From: Vulcaniibacterium tengchongense
GTDB lineage: Bacteria > Pseudomonadota > Gammaproteobacteria > Xanthomonadales > Xanthomonadaceae
Assembly (NCBI RefSeq): GCF_003814555.1
Contig: NZ_RKQN01000001.1
Coordinates: 124,001-188,000, forward strand
Length of the DNA: 64,000 nt
Reading direction: 5' to 3'
A model generated the notes under the pieces. The model was not told where the DNA came from, did not search any database, and saw nothing but the letters and a program-made list of their open reading frames with translations. Positions 9,438-16,382 of the stretch are shown one piece after another. Numbering within the stretch: position 1 is the stretch's first letter; each line of letters starts with the position of its first letter. The translations under genes were made by a program, and so were the position numbers.

Positions 9438-9479
9438 ATCCTACTCGGTGTTCTGGAAGAGTGAAAGAGTCGTTAACGA
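9438..9479 (-). promoter_or_regulatory. Promoter and palindromic site of TonB receptor 2
   Basis: On the minus strand: TCGTTAACGA (9470-9479, extended here to the perfect 12-mer GTCGTTAACGAC), 3 nt, -35 TTTCAC (9461-9466), 17-bp spacer, -10 TAGGAT (9438-9443). The leader of about 78 nt contains TTTGCCGAATTT, a GC-rich palindrome TCCGCCGGCGGA and the ribosome-binding site. The geometry matches receptor 1. Confidence 0.65.
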
Positions 9480-9600
9480 CAAAAACGCGCCGAAACCGCC
9501 GCCGGCGTCCCGCTGCTGGAATGCGGTGGCGTATCGGGAAAGAGGGCGGGGGCGTGAACGGGGCCGGTACCGCGAAAGGTGGCGAAGGCCGGCCCGCCGG

Positions 9601-10449
9601 TCAGAGATCCTGCTCGTACCGCACGTACGGCACCGTACCTTCGTCCTTGTCGCCGCTGCTCGGCGAGAACGGGTTCTTGCCGCGGGTGACGACGTTCTCG
9701 GCGCCGACGGTGAGCTGACCGCTCCAGGGCGTGCGCCAGGTCAGGCCGACGCCCAGGCCCTCCCACTGGCCGGGCTCGCCCGGCGTATCGACCACGCGGC
9801 CGACGATGTTGGCGCCGAAGTTGCCGTAGCCGGCGCCGACGGTGATGCTCTTGCTGTTCCAGCGGTCCGCCAGGTCCGGGACCTCGCCCGCGGGAATCAG
9901 CCGCGCGCGCGCCCAGGTGCCGCCGATCGACACCGTGGCTTCGCGGCCGATGTTCTTCTGCCCGTAGACGGTCAGGGTGTTCTGGTCGACGCGGCTGGTG
10001 CGGCTGTTCGGGCTGAGCCAGGCCGGCAGGGTGTCGCGGCCGCTGGCCAAGGTGACGCCGACCTTGCCGCCGGCGCGGCTGAGGCTGGCGCCGAAGCCGG
10101 CCTGGCGGTTGGAGTCGCTGGCGTCGTTGTCGAGCGCGGCCAGCAGGCAGTGGTTGGCCAGGTTGCCGATCGCCCCGGCCAGGCCGGTCTTGCGATCGCA
10201 GACCAGCCCCAGGGTGTCGCCCGAATCCAGGCCGAAGGCGGCACTCAGGGTATTGCCGCCGACCTTCCAGCGCGCGCCGGCGACCGGACTGGTCGGCTCC
10301 AGCTGCAACAGGTACTCGAGCTTGCCGCTGCTCTGGTTCCAGACCGGCAGGTAGGTGGTTTCGGTCACGCCGGCCTGCGCGTGCGCGCCCGCGGCTGCGC
10401 CCAGGGCGAGCAGCAAAGCGAGCGGCAGTCGGAACAGGCGTGTGCGCAT
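9601..10449 (-). CDS. Predicted outer-membrane beta-barrel protein
   Basis: 282 residues. I do not recognise the family by name. The start is ATG 10449, giving a clear signal peptide (MRTRLFRLPLALLLALG, cleavage likely after AHA). The mature protein is rich in alternating polar/hydrophobic, Gly-containing strands (KVGVTLASGRD, ATVSIGGTWARARL, SITVGAGYGNFGANIVGRVV, GQLTVGAENVVTRGKNPF) and ends in an aromatic-rich stretch VPYVRYEQDL. This suggests a small outer-membrane barrel or a periplasmic beta protein. Two Cys (CDRKTG and NHCLL) could pair. The N-terminal extension to 10533 overlaps the promoter and is rejected. It lies upstream of receptor 2 on the same strand but has its own strong promoter. 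Confidence 0.75.
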   Translation of the reverse strand: MRTRLFRLPLALLLALGAAAGAHAQAGVTETTYLPVWNQSSGKLEYLLQLEPTSPVAGARWKVGGNTLSAAFGLDSGDTLGLVCDRKTGLAGAIGNLANHCLLAALDNDASDSNRQAGFGASLSRAGGKVGVTLASGRDTLPAWLSPNSRTSRVDQNTLTVYGQKNIGREATVSIGGTWARARLIPAGEVPDLADRWNSKSITVGAGYGNFGANIVGRVVDTPGEPGQWEGLGVGLTWRTPWSGQLTVGAENVVTRGKNPFSPSSGDKDEGTVPYVRYEQDL

Positions 10450-10504
10450 GGCGTGGTTACGACCGAGTAAAGGCGGCGAAGTTCCCGGGTCTGGCGGCCA
10501 GACC

Positions 10505-10533
10505 ACTATACGGTGTTTATGTTTCTTTAACAA
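10505..10533 (-). promoter_or_regulatory. Sigma-70-type promoter of the predicted outer-membrane protein
   Basis: On the minus strand TTGTTA (10528-10533), a 17-bp AT-rich spacer, then TATAGT (10505-10510). This is the closest match to consensus in the first 12 kb and lies about 55 bases upstream of the ATG at 10449. Confidence 0.75.
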
Positions 10534-10565
10534 TCGGTGCCCAGAGCCCTCCCCCGCGGCGCGCG

Positions 10566-11489
10566 CTACTGCAATCGCTCGGGCGCGGCCAGTTCGGCGG
10601 CCGGCTTGGCGAACAAGCTAGCGACTTCCCGGGCGTCGAAACGGTAACTGCGTCCGCAAAACTCGCAACGCACGACCGCTTCGCCGCCGGCCGCCGCCAC
10701 CGCCGCGTCGGCCTCTTCCCGGCCCAGCGAGACCAGCATCACCTCGACCCGTTCGCGCGAGCACGAGCAGGCGAAGCGCAGCGGCCGCTCGCCCAGCACC
10801 CGGACGCCGTCCTCGTGGAACAGGCGCTGCAATACGTCCTCGGCGCGCCATTCCAGCAATTCGGACGTGTGCAGCGTGTCGAACAGGCTCCCGGCGCGGC
10901 GCCAGCCGTCCTCGTCGCCCTGGTCGCCGGGCAGCTTCTGCAACATCAGGCCGGCGGCGCGATCGGCGCCCGCGGCCAGCAGCAGCCGCGTGGGCAGTTG
11001 CTCGGACTGGCGGAAATAGTCCTCGAACGCGCCCGCGAGCGAGTCGGCCTCGAGGGCGACCAGGCCCTGGTAGCGGGTGGGTTCGCGGCCGGGGCCGCCG
11101 GGATTCTCGATGGTGATCGCGAGCACCGCGTCCGGGCCGAGTTCGCGCAGGTCGCGCGACACCGCGCCGGCGCCGTCCTCGGCCAGGCGGGCGATCCCGC
11201 GCAGGGTGCCGGCGGCGGTGCATTCGGCGAACAGGGTGCGCAGCGCGCCGTGCCCGCGCAGTTGGATCGACAGCCGGCCATCGACCTTGGCGTGCCCGGT
11301 GAAGAGCGCCGCCGCCGCCGCGGCCTCGCCCAGCAGTTCGGCGGCCGCCGGCGGGTACTCGGCGCGCTCGCGGATCTGGCGCCAGGTGTCGCCCAACCGC
11401 ACCAGCACGCCGCGCACGCCGGCGCCTTCGATGAGGAAGCGGAGCAGGCGGTCGTCGGCATGCGGGGCGGTGTCGGTGGCGTCGGTCAT
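10566..11489 (-). CDS. hslO: Redox-regulated chaperone Hsp33
   Basis: 307 residues, normal length. A cytoplasmic holdase activated by oxidation: loss of zinc from four conserved cysteines unfolds the C-terminal switch and exposes a client-binding surface. The zinc cysteines are present as CSC (residues 241 and 243) and CEFC (residues 275 and 278). The N-terminal core motifs GRLSIQLRGHGALRTLFAEC and RYQGLVALEAD are also recognisable. The start is ATG 11489. It diverges from mtgA. Confidence 0.96.
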   Translation of the reverse strand: MTDATDTAPHADDRLLRFLIEGAGVRGVLVRLGDTWRQIRERAEYPPAAAELLGEAAAAAALFTGHAKVDGRLSIQLRGHGALRTLFAECTAAGTLRGIARLAEDGAGAVSRDLRELGPDAVLAITIENPGGPGREPTRYQGLVALEADSLAGAFEDYFRQSEQLPTRLLLAAGADRAAGLMLQKLPGDQGDEDGWRRAGSLFDTLHTSELLEWRAEDVLQRLFHEDGVRVLGERPLRFACSCSRERVEVMLVSLGREEADAAVAAAGGEAVVRCEFCGRSYRFDAREVASLFAKPAAELAAPERLQ

Positions 11490-11581
11490 GGTCGGCTCGG
11501 ACGGCGGGCGGGCGCATCGCGGATAATGCGCGCGGCAGAGTGAAGCGGGGATAGCGCCTCAATGGGGACGGAGCGGCCGCG

Positions 11582-12313
11582 GTGCAAGAGACGATGACGT
11601 ACCCCGGGCCGGCGCGGCGCCGGCGCGGGTGGCGCTGGCTGCTGCTTCCGCCTGCGCTGTTGCTGGCGGCGAGCGTGCTGCAGGTGGCGGTGCTGCGCTT
11701 TGTCGATCCGCCGTTCAGCGCCTTCATGCTGGCGCGCCAGCTGGAGGCCTGGGGCGAGGGCGACTGGCGCTTCCGCCTCGCCTACGACTGGCGCGACCTC
11801 GACCGGATCTCGCCGCAGTTGCCGGTCGCACTGGTCGCCGCCGAGGACCAGAACTTCGCCGAGCATTTCGGCTTCGACCTGGAGGCGATCGAGAAGGCGC
11901 GCAGGGCCAACGAACGCGGCCGCAAGCTGCGCGGCGGCAGCACGATCAGCCAGCAGACCGCGAAGAACCTGTTCCTGTGGAGCGGGCGCAGCTGGGTGCG
12001 CAAGGGCATCGAAGCCTGGTACACGCTGCTGATCGAGGCGCTGTGGCCGAAGCGGCGCATCATCGAGGTGTACGCCAACGTCGCCGAGTTCGGCGACGGC
12101 GTGTACGGGGCGCAGGCGGCGGCGCGTACCTACTTCCGCAAGGACGCCGCCCGCCTGAGCGCCGCCGAGGCGGCGCGCATGGCTGCGGTGCTGCCGAGCC
12201 CGCGCCGCTACAGCATCGCCCGGCCGGGCCCGTACGTGCAGCGGCGCACCCGGGCGATCCAGCGGCAGATGCGCTACATCGGCGGCAGCGCCTACCTGGA
12301 GCGGATCGAATAG
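11582..12313 (+). CDS. mtgA: Monofunctional biosynthetic peptidoglycan transglycosylase
   Basis: 243 residues. Polymerises lipid II into glycan strands at the periplasmic face of the inner membrane, without a transpeptidase domain. One N-terminal membrane anchor ([20 protein letters not shown]) precedes a GT51 domain containing the catalytic-Glu motif [14 protein letters not shown] and [17 protein letters not shown]. The length is normal for MtgA. The start could be GTG 11582 or ATG 11594 ([11 protein letters not shown]); both leave the anchor intact. A GATAAT-like -10 lies near 11521 in the intergenic region with hslO. Confidence 0.95.
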   Translation: MQETMTYPGPARRRRGWRWLLLPPALLLAASVLQVAVLRFVDPPFSAFMLARQLEAWGEGDWRFRLAYDWRDLDRISPQLPVALVAAEDQNFAEHFGFDLEAIEKARRANERGRKLRGGSTISQQTAKNLFLWSGRSWVRKGIEAWYTLLIEALWPKRRIIEVYANVAEFGDGVYGAQAAARTYFRKDAARLSAAEAARMAAVLPSPRRYSIARPGPYVQRRTRAIQRQMRYIGGSAYLERIE

Positions 12314-12335
12314 CCGCGCGCGGCGACGCGGCAAG

Positions 12336-13412
12336 TCACGGCGCCGCAGCCGCGCGCCCGCGCTCGTACCAGCCGCGGCTGCGTTCGACCAGGCGCACGA
12401 CCGACAGCATCACCGGCACCTCGATCAGCACGCCGACCACGGTCGCCAGGGCGGCGCCGGACTTCAGCCCGAACAGGCCGATCGCGGCGGCCACCGCCAG
12501 TTCGAAGAAGTTGCTGGCGCCGATCAACGCACTCGGCGCGGCCACGCAGTGGGCGACGCCGAGCCGGCGGTTGAGCCAGTAGGCCAGGCCGGCGTTGAAG
12601 TAGACCTGGATCAGGATCGGCACCGCCAGCAGCGCGATGACCCGCGGCCGTTCGACGATGACCTCGCCCTGGAAGCCGAACAGCAGCACCAGCGTGGCCA
12701 GCAGCGCCGCCAGCGCCACCGGCGCGAACCGCGCCAGCGCGGCATCGAGCAGGGCGGGCCCGCCGCGCGCGAGCAGGAGCCGGCGCAATGCCTGCGCGAT
12801 CGCGATCGGCACGAGGATGTACAGCAGCACCGAAAGCAGCAGGGTGCGGTACGGAATCGCCACCTCGGACAGGCCCAGCAGCAGGCCGACGATCGGTGCG
12901 AACGCGACCAGCATGACCACGTCGTTGAGCGCGACCTGGGCCAGGGTGAAGTGCGGCTCGCCGCGGCACAGGCCGCTCCAGACGAACACCATCGCGGTGC
13001 ACGGCGCGGCCGCGAGCAGGATCAGCCCGGCGACGTAGGACGGGACCTGCTCCGCCGGCAGCCACGGCCGGAACAGCACCGAGACGAACAGCCACGCCAG
13101 CAGCGCCATCGAGAACGGCTTGACCGCCCAGTTGACGAACACGGTCACGCCCGCGCCCTTCCAGTGCGCGCCGACTTCGCGCAGCGCGGCGAAGTCGATC
13201 TTCACCAGCATCGGCACGATCATCAGCCAGACCAGCCCCGCCACCGGCAGGTTGACCCGGGCGGCCTCGGCCGCGCCGAGCGCCGCGAACGCGTCCGGGA
13301 ACGCCCGCCCCAGGGCGATGCCGGCGACGATGCACAGCGCCACCCACAGGCTCAGCCAGCGCTCGAAGAAGCCGATCCGGGCGGGCGCGGCGGCGACGGC
13401 GGACGCGCTCAT
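12336..13412 (-). CDS. acr3: Arsenite efflux permease, ACR3 family
   Basis: 358 residues. An inner-membrane exporter of As(III). About ten hydrophobic segments are visible, starting LSLWVALCIVAGIALG. The conserved Cys of ACR3 transporters is seen in LLAAAPCTAMVFVWSG, and the family segment SALIGASNFFELAVAAAIGLFG near the end. The start is ATG 13412, which overlaps the arsC stop by 4 bases, so arsC and acr3 are translationally coupled. It is the last gene of the arsRIC-acr3 operon. The unrelated ArsB family is excluded by these motifs. Confidence 0.95.
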   Translation of the reverse strand: MSASAVAAAPARIGFFERWLSLWVALCIVAGIALGRAFPDAFAALGAAEAARVNLPVAGLVWLMIVPMLVKIDFAALREVGAHWKGAGVTVFVNWAVKPFSMALLAWLFVSVLFRPWLPAEQVPSYVAGLILLAAAPCTAMVFVWSGLCRGEPHFTLAQVALNDVVMLVAFAPIVGLLLGLSEVAIPYRTLLLSVLLYILVPIAIAQALRRLLLARGGPALLDAALARFAPVALAALLATLVLLFGFQGEVIVERPRVIALLAVPILIQVYFNAGLAYWLNRRLGVAHCVAAPSALIGASNFFELAVAAAIGLFGLKSGAALATVVGVLIEVPVMLSVVRLVERSRGWYERGRAAAAP

Positions 13413-13915
13413 GCCGGCGGCTCGCCGATCGCGCGGATGCGCTGCTGCGCGGCCAGGCGATCGAGCTTGTCCAGCGGCAGCGCCACCAGCAGTTCGACCC
13501 GGCGGCGCAGCGCGGCGAAGGCGGCGAAATAGGCCTGGCGGCGCGCGGCTTCGTCGCCTTCGACCGCGGCCGGGTCGTCCACGCCCCAGTGCGCCGTGAC
13601 CGGACCGCCGGGCCAGACCGGGCAGGCTTCGCCGGCGGCGTCGTCGCACACCGTGATCACCAGGTCCATCCGCGTGGCATCGGGGCCGGCGAATTCGTCC
13701 CAGCTCTTGCTGCGCAGCCGGCGCGCGTCGTAGCCCAACTGCGCGGCGAGCTCGGCCGCCATCGGCTGCACCCGGCCGCTCGGCCGGCTGCCGGCGCTGT
13801 AGGCGCGGAAGCGGCCCTGGCCGAGCATCTCGAGCAGGGCTTCGGCCATCACGCTGCGCGCGGAATTGCCGGTGCACAGGAACAGCACGTTGTAGGTCTT
13901 GGCGGTGTCGGTCAT
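13409..13915 (-). CDS. arsC: Arsenate reductase, low-molecular-weight phosphatase type
   Basis: 168 residues. Reduces As(V) to As(III), which Acr3 then exports. The phosphatase-loop motif CTGNSARS starts at Cys14. Further features are VCDDAAGEACPVWPGGP and HWGVDDPAA, which resemble the glutathione/glutaredoxin-coupled LMWP-type reductases; the exact electron donor is inference. The start is ATG 13915. A stretch of 96 bases separates it from arsI, and it overlaps acr3 by 4 bases. Confidence 0.94.
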   Translation of the reverse strand: MTDTAKTYNVLFLCTGNSARSVMAEALLEMLGQGRFRAYSAGSRPSGRVQPMAAELAAQLGYDARRLRSKSWDEFAGPDATRMDLVITVCDDAAGEACPVWPGGPVTAHWGVDDPAAVEGDEAARRQAYFAAFAALRRRVELLVALPLDKLDRLAAQQRIRAIGEPPA

Positions 13916-14011
13916 GGCGAGGCTGGCGGACGGAACGAAGGCGGTATCCGGCGTGAAGCGCGAGCGCGCAAGCGCGGCGGGTGGCGTCGCCGGCGTGGAG
14001 CGGGCGCGAGG

Positions 14012-14497
14012 TCAGCCGCAACCGGCCGTCGGCGTGCGGCACGCGGTCGCCGCGGCGGCGGGCGGCGCGGCGGATGGGCCGCAGCAGGCCGCGGGCGCGG
14101 GATCGGCGTCCGGCGCGTGGTAGGTCGCGGCCTCGCCGTGGGTGTGGAAGGCTTCCCAGCGCAGGCCCTGCGGATCCTCGGCCCAGAACTTGTCCGAGCG
14201 CGCGTAGCAGCAGGTCGCCGCGCGTTCGGCGAGCGCCACCGCATCGGCGGCGCGCAGGCGTGCGCCGAGGGCGCCGAGCGCCTCGGCGCCGTTCGCCTGC
14301 AGGCCGAGGTGGGCAAGACCAACGGCGTCGTGCGCGTGGCTGGAGATCGCGAAGTTGAGCCCCGGATCGTCGAGCAGCCACTTGGCGTAGTCGGCCTTGC
14401 GCACGCTCGGCCCGGCGCCGAACAGGGTCGAGTAGAAGCGCACGTTGGCGTCGAGGTCGGCGACGCGGAGATGGACGTGGAAGCGATGCGCGGGCAT
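14012..14497 (-). CDS. arsI: ArsI/CadI-type dioxygenase, candidate C-As lyase
   Basis: 161 residues. A vicinal-oxygen-chelate fold protein. In characterised ArsI proteins the enzyme uses Fe(II) and O2 to cleave the carbon-arsenic bond of trivalent organoarsenicals. The diagnostic arsenic-binding pair Cys96-Cys97 is present in TCCYARSDKFW, followed by DPQGLRWEAFHT; candidate metal ligands are His7/His9, His63 (LAHLG) and Glu115. The C-terminus is extended, Ala/Pro-rich and has extra Cys (PAACCGPS, TACRTPTAGCG), possibly for metal binding. The start is ATG 14497, 1 base after the arsR stop. CadI-like metal binding is the main alternative. Confidence 0.88.
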   Translation of the reverse strand: MPAHRFHVHLRVADLDANVRFYSTLFGAGPSVRKADYAKWLLDDPGLNFAISSHAHDAVGLAHLGLQANGAEALGALGARLRAADAVALAERAATCCYARSDKFWAEDPQGLRWEAFHTHGEAATYHAPDADPAPAACCGPSAAPPAAAATACRTPTAGCG

Positions 14498-14498
14498 G

Positions 14499-14828
14499 TC
14501 AGCAACTCCGGCGGCCGGTGGGGAGGGAGCCGGGCGGGCAGGGCGCGCCGCCGCAGCAGTTCTCGGTGAGGTAGGCGAGCAGGGCGTCCATGCGCGCGAA
14601 GTCGGCGCGCACCCGGATCGAGCGGCCTTCGCGCTCGTCCGCGACCAGGCCGGCGCCGCGCAGCACGTTCAGATGCGCGGTCAGGGTGGCCGGGGGCACG
14701 CCGACCCGTTCGCGCAGCTCGCCCACGGCCAGCCCCGCCGGGCCGGCCTGGACCAGGGCGCGGAAGGCGGCGAGGCGGTGCTCCTGGCCGAGGGCGCGCA
14801 GGGCGTCGAGGGCGTCTTCGGTCTTCAT
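14499..14828 (-). CDS. arsR: ArsR-family metalloregulatory repressor
   Basis: 109 residues. A winged-helix DNA-binding protein (LRERVGVPPATLTAHLNVLRGAGLVADEREG, split here as two motifs: VGVPPATLTAHLNVL and GAGLVADEREGRS) expected to repress its own operon until As(III) binds. The typical ELCVC site in the recognition helix is not present; a Cys pair near the C-terminus (TENCCGGAPC) and the last Cys are candidate arsenic ligands, as in divergent ArsR types. The start is ATG 14828, immediately beside an inverted repeat. It is the first gene of the operon and is divergent from the glycosyltransferase. Confidence 0.9.
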   Translation of the reverse strand: MKTEDALDALRALGQEHRLAAFRALVQAGPAGLAVGELRERVGVPPATLTAHLNVLRGAGLVADEREGRSIRVRADFARMDALLAYLTENCCGGAPCPPGSLPTGRRSC

Positions 14829-14856
14829 AATTCCATGTTTCCAGAAATATAGAATT
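14829..14856 (-). promoter_or_regulatory. Candidate ArsR operator and promoter
   Basis: Inverted repeat AATTC (14829-14833) and GAATT (14852-14856) separated by 18 bases, directly abutting the arsR start. It contains a minus-strand TATATT (14846-14851) that could be the -10, and an inner near-palindrome TTCTGGAA. This is a short AT-rich island in GC-rich DNA. Repressor binding here would block the promoter. Confidence 0.55.
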
Positions 14857-14882
14857 ACGGCAAGCGGACCGTGCGCAGCGGC

Positions 14883-14888
14883 TACCAT
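14883..14888 (+). promoter_or_regulatory. -10-like element of the glycosyltransferase gene, leaderless type
   Basis: TACCAT lies exactly 6 bases before the ATG at 14895, and no Shine-Dalgarno sequence is present. The same hexamer is the predicted -10 of TonB receptor 1. No good -35 is visible. This suggests transcription starting at or next to the start codon. Confidence 0.4.
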
Positions 14889-14894
14889 CTGTCG

Positions 14895-15911
14895 ATGCAC
14901 AAGGAATGCCTCACCGTCGTCGTCGCCGCCTACAACGAGGCCGAGAGCCTGCCGTTGCTGCAGCCGCGCATCGCCGCCGCGCTGGAGGCGCTGCCCGACC
15001 TGGAGGCGCGCGTGCTGTACGTCGACGACGGCAGCACCGACGGCACCTGGGAGGTGCTGCGGCGGCTGGCGCGGGCCGACCCCCGCATCGCCCTGCTGCG
15101 GCTGTCGCGCAATTTCGGCAAGGAGCTGGCGCTGACCGCCGGGCTCGACCGGGTGGAAACGGGCGCGGCGGTGATCCTCGACGCCGATGGCCAGGATCCG
15201 CCGGAGCTGATCCCGCAGTTCGTCGCCAAATGGCGCGAGGGCCACGACGACGTTTACGGCACCCGCATCGAGCGCGAGGGCGAAGGCTGGGTCAAGCGCG
15301 CGACCGCGCATGCGTTCTACCGGGTGATCGGGCGGCTGTCGAAGACGCCGATCCCCGCCGACACCGGCGACTTCCGCCTGCTCTCGCCGCGCGCGCTGGC
15401 GGCGCTGCGCCAGTTGCGCGAGCGCCACCGCTTCATGAAGGGGCTGTTCGGCTGGGTCGGCTTCAACCGCGTGGCCATCCCCTACCATCGCCACCCGCGC
15501 GCGGCCGGGCGCAGCAAGTTCAACTTCTGGCGGCTGTGGAACTTCGCCCTGGAAGGCATCACCAGCTTCTCGACCGCGCCGCTGCGGCTGGCGACCTACC
15601 TCGGCCTGCTGACCGCGCTGACCGCCTTCGCCTACGGCGTGTGGGTGGTGGCGAAGGCGCTGCTGTGGGGCGACCCCGTCGCCGGCTGGCCGAGCCTGAT
15701 GGCGGTGGTGCTGTTCCTCGGCGGCGTGCAGCTGATCGCGCTGGGCATGATCGGCGAATACCTGGGCCGGCTGTACGACGAGGCCAAGCAGCGGCCGCTG
15801 TATCTCGTCGACACCTGGCTGCCCGCGGCGGGAGTATCCTCGGGGTCCCCGGCAGCGGAAGGAGTGGTCCATGCGCACCGTGCGGCAACTGCTCGAAGCG
15901 AAAGCGTCTGA
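14895..15911 (+). CDS. Family 2 membrane glycosyltransferase (GtrB/DPM1-like)
   Basis: 338 residues. The N-terminal GT-A domain carries TVVVAAYNEAESLPLL, VLYVDDGSTDGTWEVL, RNFGKELALTAGLD and the metal-binding DADGQDPPEL. Two C-terminal membrane helices (LATYLGLLTALTAFAYGVWV and MAVVLFLGGVQLIALGMIGEYLG) match enzymes that load a sugar onto undecaprenyl phosphate for periplasmic glycan decoration. The sugar donor is unknown. The start is ATG 14895; the GTG at 14871 has no support. The last 41 bases overlap the next gene, and the C-terminal tail after LVDTWLPA looks low in constraint. Confidence 0.88.
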   Translation: MHKECLTVVVAAYNEAESLPLLQPRIAAALEALPDLEARVLYVDDGSTDGTWEVLRRLARADPRIALLRLSRNFGKELALTAGLDRVETGAAVILDADGQDPPELIPQFVAKWREGHDDVYGTRIEREGEGWVKRATAHAFYRVIGRLSKTPIPADTGDFRLLSPRALAALRQLRERHRFMKGLFGWVGFNRVAIPYHRHPRAAGRSKFNFWRLWNFALEGITSFSTAPLRLATYLGLLTALTAFAYGVWVVAKALLWGDPVAGWPSLMAVVLFLGGVQLIALGMIGEYLGRLYDEAKQRPLYLVDTWLPAAGVSSGSPAAEGVVHAHRAATARSESV

Positions 15912-16299
15912 GGTCTACGCGATCGGTCCCGACGAGCCGGTCATCGAGGCGATCCGGCTGATGGCCGAGAAGCGCATCGGCGCGTTGCTGGTGATGCAGG
16001 AGGGGCGGCTGGCGGGGATCATGTCCGAGCGCGACTACGCGCGGAAGATCGTGCTGCAGGGGCGGTCCTCGTCGGACACGCCGGTGCGCACGATCATGAC
16101 CCCGGAGGTGATCACGGTGGGCCTGGACGACACCGTCGACCACTGCATGCAGGTGGTGACCGAGCAGCGCATCCGCCATCTCCCGGTGATGCACCGCGGC
16201 GAGGTGATCGGCGTGGTGTCGATCGGCGACCTGGTCAAGGCGGTGATCGAGGACCAGCAGGTGGAGCTGGCGCAGTTGCAGCGCTACATCGCCAGCTGA
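15871..16299 (+). CDS. Tandem CBS-domain protein
   Basis: 142 residues made of two CBS motifs (VIEAIRLMAEKRIGALLVM with GIMSERDYARKIVLQG, then TVDHCMQVVTEQRIRHLPVM with GVVSIGDLVKAVIEDQ). Such stand-alone Bateman modules bind adenine nucleotides and act as energy or redox sensors; the partner here is unknown. The GGAAGGAG ribosome-binding site lies within the end of the glycosyltransferase gene, so the start at ATG 15871 is well supported and the genes may be coupled. Confidence 0.9.
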   Translation: MRTVRQLLEAKASEVYAIGPDEPVIEAIRLMAEKRIGALLVMQEGRLAGIMSERDYARKIVLQGRSSSDTPVRTIMTPEVITVGLDDTVDHCMQVVTEQRIRHLPVMHRGEVIGVVSIGDLVKAVIEDQQVELAQLQRYIAS

Positions 16300-16382
16300 G
16301 GCGCGTTCGCCGGCCGGTCCCGTCCCTGGTCGCGCCGGGCGGCCGGTCCGGCTCGCGGCCCGGCCGCAGGCCGCGCCGCGGA

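Noticed and set aside
10450-10533. N-terminal extension of the outer-membrane protein
   Set aside because: It would place the promoter TTGTTA-17-TATAGT inside the coding region and put the signal peptide 28 residues in.
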